Shown: in pieces, positions 14,627-15,306 of the stretch
Numbering within the stretch: position 1 is the stretch's first letter
Layout of the letters: each line of letters opens with the position of its first letter
Assembly: GCA_934307185.1 (NCBI GenBank)
Contig: CAKRCJ010000024.1
Coordinates: 1 to 15,306 of the forward strand
Source: an uncultured Roseburia sp.
GTDB taxonomy: Bacteria > Bacillota > Clostridia > Lachnospirales > Lachnospiraceae
Reading direction: 5' to 3'
DNA: 15,306 nucleotides
Notes under the pieces: generated by a model
Database searches by the model: none
What the model saw: only the letters and a program-made list of their open reading frames with translations
Told to the model about the DNA's origin: nothing
Made by a program: the position numbers and the translations under genes

Positions 14627-14992
14627 TTAATCAATTACGCGCACGCCTTCGACGTAAATATTTATCTTTTCAATTTCCATTCCTGTGAATTCCTCCACCT
14701 TATAACGAACGGTCTCAATCAGGTTATCTGTTACTGTGCTGATACTTACACCGTAAGATACGATAACATGAAAATCAATTATGATTTTATTTTCTTCATT
14801 CACAGACACGTTAATACCATGTGTCAGGTAATCTCTCTTTAATAATTTTACAAGTCCATCCTTCATATTTACAGCAGCCATGCCTACGATACCAAAGCAT
14901 TCAACCGCAACAGAACCTGCATAAGTTGCTATTACTTCCGGGTCTATTGTAACCTTTCCGAATTTGGTCTCCATCTGTCCATTCATATTCAT
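14627..14992 (-). CDS. Asp23/Gls24 family protein (YloU-like)
   Basis: Member of the Asp23/Gls24 family, small proteins often linked to envelope stress or membrane association; the paralogue next to rpmB and fakA (YloU in B. subtilis) has no firmly assigned activity. The 121 residues are typical. Family features are GKVTIDPEVIATYAGSVAVE (about 12-31), CFGIVGMAAVNMKDGL, and the VSYGVSISTVTDNLIETVRY and GMEIEKINIYVEGVRV blocks. No membrane segment or signal peptide is visible. The ATG at 14992 has GAAAGG 8 nt upstream. It heads the probable asp23-family/fakA/recG operon, and is divergent from rpmB as in B. subtilis. Confidence 0.93.
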   Translation of the reverse strand: MNMNGQMETKFGKVTIDPEVIATYAGSVAVECFGIVGMAAVNMKDGLVKLLKRDYLTHGINVSVNEENKIIIDFHVIVSYGVSISTVTDNLIETVRYKVEEFTGMEIEKINIYVEGVRVID

Positions 14993-15027
14993 TAACCATG
15001 CCTTTCTTTCTTATTTGTGAAAATCCG

Positions 15028-15067
15028 CGATACATAACTCTGAAGTAAAATCAGTCCCGATACATAA
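15028..15067. repeat. Direct repeat pair in the asp23-family leader region
   Basis: CGATACATAA occurs at 15028-15037 and again at 15058-15067, a 30-bp period, with a small CTGA/TCAG inverted repeat between them. Both lie between the likely start point and the asp23-family start codon. The two copies could bind a regulator on the same helix face, or be chance; nothing known is matched. Confidence 0.45.
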
Positions 15068-15108
15068 ATTCGCAATTCCTCACACATAATAACGCTAGTT
15101 TAGTGTCT

Positions 15109-15114
15109 ATTATA
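15109..15114 (-). promoter_or_regulatory. Candidate -10 box of the asp23-family/fakA/recG operon
   Basis: A perfect TATAAT on the minus strand, about 117 bp upstream of the start codon. No convincing -35 lies 16-18 bp further upstream (CTATGA at 17) and there is no extended -10 TG, so the promoter is only partly supported. Confidence 0.4.
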
Positions 15115-15175
15115 ACCGCTTTTTGTAAAATTCATAGTCATAAATTATATTTTTTATATTTTTTTTAATTTTTAC

Positions 15176-15204
15176 TTGCATTATCTTATTTCATCTGATA
15201 AAAT
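15176..15204 (+). promoter_or_regulatory. Sigma-A promoter of rpmB
   Basis: TTGCAT (15176-15181), 17-bp spacer, TAAAAT (15199-15204), preceded by a very AT-rich tract (about 15141-15174) that may act as an UP element, as is usual for ribosomal protein genes. The start point would be near 15211, giving a leader of about 56 nt. Confidence 0.8.
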
Positions 15205-15215
15205 AAATCATGTTG

Positions 15216-15240
15216 TGAGCCTGTTCAATATATAGGCTTA
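15216..15240 (+). other. Stem-loop at the 5' end of the rpmB leader
   Basis: 15216-15224 can pair with 15232-15240 (9 pairs, two G-U, core AGCCT/AGGCT) around a 7-nt loop, beginning only a few nucleotides after the predicted start point. It could stabilise the mRNA or serve as a site for feedback control. No T-tract follows. Confidence 0.4.
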
Positions 15241-15266
15241 GAAAGATGCGAGGAGGTGCAAAGCAA

Positions 15267-15306
15267 ATGGCAAATTGTGCAGTTTGTGGAAAAGGCAATC
15301 ATTACG
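15267..15306 (+). CDS. rpmB: Ribosomal protein bL28 (first 13 codons, truncated by window edge)
   Basis: Large-subunit ribosomal protein, about 62 residues in full. The visible N terminus MANCAVCGKGNHY matches the bL28 start, including the CxxC pair (Cys4, Cys7) of the zinc-binding form. The ATG at 15267 follows a strong AGGAGGTG (15251-15258) by 8 nt. Its position divergent from the asp23-family/fakA/recG block is the same as in B. subtilis, which supports the call despite the short visible part. Confidence 0.93.
   Translation, partial: MANCAVCGKGNHY

Overview
The window looks like a chromosomal segment of a low-GC, endospore-forming anaerobe of the Clostridia, most likely a gut Lachnospiraceae. 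This rests on an alpha/beta-type small acid-soluble spore protein gene, the B. subtilis-like block rpmB / asp23-family / fakA / recG, a GH105 pectin-oligosaccharide hydrolase and AT-rich sigma-A promoters. The genus is inference. No prophage, transposase, CRISPR array, tRNA or rRNA is visible.

Layout, left to right. (1) 1-3072: a divergent pair, the start of a PepF-type oligopeptidase (minus strand, running off the left edge) and rqcH (plus strand), the tRNA-recruiting factor of bacterial ribosome quality control. Their -35 boxes overlap. (2) 3071-3199: a compact nested inverted-repeat element between convergent genes, which resembles a REP/MITE-like dispersed repeat or structured RNA. (3) 3205-8171, minus strand: a response regulator, a short histidine kinase, an ABC ATPase and a large FtsX-type permease. 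This is the layout of peptide-antibiotic or cell-envelope sensing and detoxification modules. A terminator hairpin that competes with an alternative hairpin lies between the kinase and the transporter, so transporter expression may be controlled by attenuation. (4) 8182-10170, minus strand: a PHP-family histidinol-phosphatase-like gene and a cytoplasmic GH105 unsaturated rhamnogalacturonyl hydrolase, the latter with a good promoter and a perfect LacI/CcpA-type operator upstream. (5) 10310-10798, plus strand: a spore SASP gene with a duplicated Shine-Dalgarno leader, a four-copy 16-bp palindromic tandem repeat that includes its stop codon, and a bidirectional terminator. (6) 10812-14992, minus strand: recG, fakA and an Asp23/Gls24-family gene, probably one operon. 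(7) 15176-15306: the divergent promoter, leader and first codons of rpmB (ribosomal protein bL28).

Most genes are core or common accessory functions. The parts that known families do not explain are non-coding: the nested palindrome after rqcH, the putative attenuator in front of the ABC transporter, and the palindromic tandem repeat at the 3' end of the SASP gene. I do not see a wholly new protein-based system in this window.
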